DNA of 64,000 nt, from NCBI RefSeq assembly GCF_002257565.1, contig NZ_CP022736.1, positions 248,001 through 312,000 of the forward strand, given 5' to 3'. Positions 63,901 through 64,000 of this stretch are shown here, piece after piece. Each line of letters begins with the position of its first letter. Position 1 is the first letter of the stretch. The position numbers and the translations under genes are program-made. A model generated the notes under the pieces. It saw nothing but the letters and a program-made list of their open reading frames with translations, was not told the origin of the DNA and did no database searches. This DNA is from Herbaspirillum sp. meg3. Lineage in GTDB: Bacteria; Pseudomonadota; Gammaproteobacteria; Burkholderiales; Burkholderiaceae_D.

Positions 63901-64000
63901 TTATTTCTTGTAACTGTAGACGCCGATGCGCGCGTTGGGATCGATCTGGCGGATGTAAAGCTGATAAGTGTCGCCGCTGCTGGTTTTCAGTTTTGCCATC
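63901..64000 (-). CDS. 3' end of an unidentified gene (window edge)
   Basis: A minus-strand frame ending in TAA at 63901, with the C-terminal residues ...YIRQIDPNARIGVYSYKK. A Met codon is present at 63999, giving 32 residues, but the frame may continue beyond the window. The terminator 25 bp downstream of the stop supports a real gene end. The product is not recognised. Confidence 0.45.
   Translation of the reverse strand, partial: MAKLKTSSGDTYQLYIRQIDPNARIGVYSYKK

Overview
The window reads as chromosomal DNA of a beta-proteobacterium of the order Burkholderiales. It is high in GC and carries several Burkholderiales-type trimeric porins, DUF4148 and LivK-type aromatic-acid binding proteins. 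The gene content best fits Oxalobacteraceae (Herbaspirillum-like), but that genus is an inference. Nearly the whole window is one aromatic-acid catabolic supercluster that funnels lignin-type and anthranilate/benzoate-type acids through both branches of the beta-ketoadipate pathway. No tRNA, rRNA, CRISPR array or transposase gene was seen.

Layout. 1-5.3 kb (minus): CoA-dependent hydroxycinnamate module (thiolase, feruloyl-CoA synthase-like ligase, crotonase) and a solute-binding protein (SBP). 6.1-7.2 kb: porin. 7.3-14.8 kb: IclR regulator divergent from pcaIJF and a livHMGF permease. 14.8-15.6 kb: composite inverted repeat. 15.6-24.4 kb: two Rieske O-demethylase modules, each with oxygenase, reductase and its own SBP, around a LysR and a MarR regulator. 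24.4-29.5 kb: pcaHG, pcaB and a fused pcaC-pcaD gene, with a second IclR regulator divergent. 29.5-30.1 kb: second copy of the composite repeat. 30.1-32.3 kb: AraC regulator (PobR-like) and pobA. 32.4-36.7 kb (minus): porin, short chemoreceptor, XylS/BenR-type AraC regulator and a 36-codon ORF. 37-41.2 kb: catR and catBCAD. 41.6-52.6 kb (plus): ring-hydroxylating dioxygenase (alpha, beta, fused Rieske ferredoxin-reductase), SBP, livHMGF, two kynurenine-formamidase-like hydrolases and another SBP. 52.6-64 kb: general functions (two diguanylate cyclases, DUF4148 protein, YefM/YoeB-like toxin-antitoxin, porin, chemoreceptor, TauD-like dioxygenase with an FAD protein).

How it works together. 4-Hydroxybenzoate (pobA) and vanillate (vanAB) converge on protocatechuate. 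PcaHG, PcaB and PcaCD carry that to 3-oxoadipate, and PcaIJ/PcaF finish it. The dioxygenase feeds catechol to CatA, CatB, CatC and CatD, which reach the same 3-oxoadipate. Five SBPs but only two permease sets suggest that several SBPs share one permease.

The most striking observation is a regulatory one. Three promoters (porin at 33.7 kb, chemoreceptor at 35.2 kb, dioxygenase operon at 41.45 kb) carry the same layout: two TGCA-N6-GGATA-type half-sites 17 bp apart, then exactly 21 bp to a TATGAT/TAAGAT -10 box. The adjacent XylS/BenR-type AraC protein is the obvious regulator. This would couple sensing, outer-membrane entry, import and ring attack in one regulon. Further regulatory calls are IclR-type GTTCG-N5-CGCAC sites and an ATAC-N7-GTAT CatR/BenM-type site upstream of catB.
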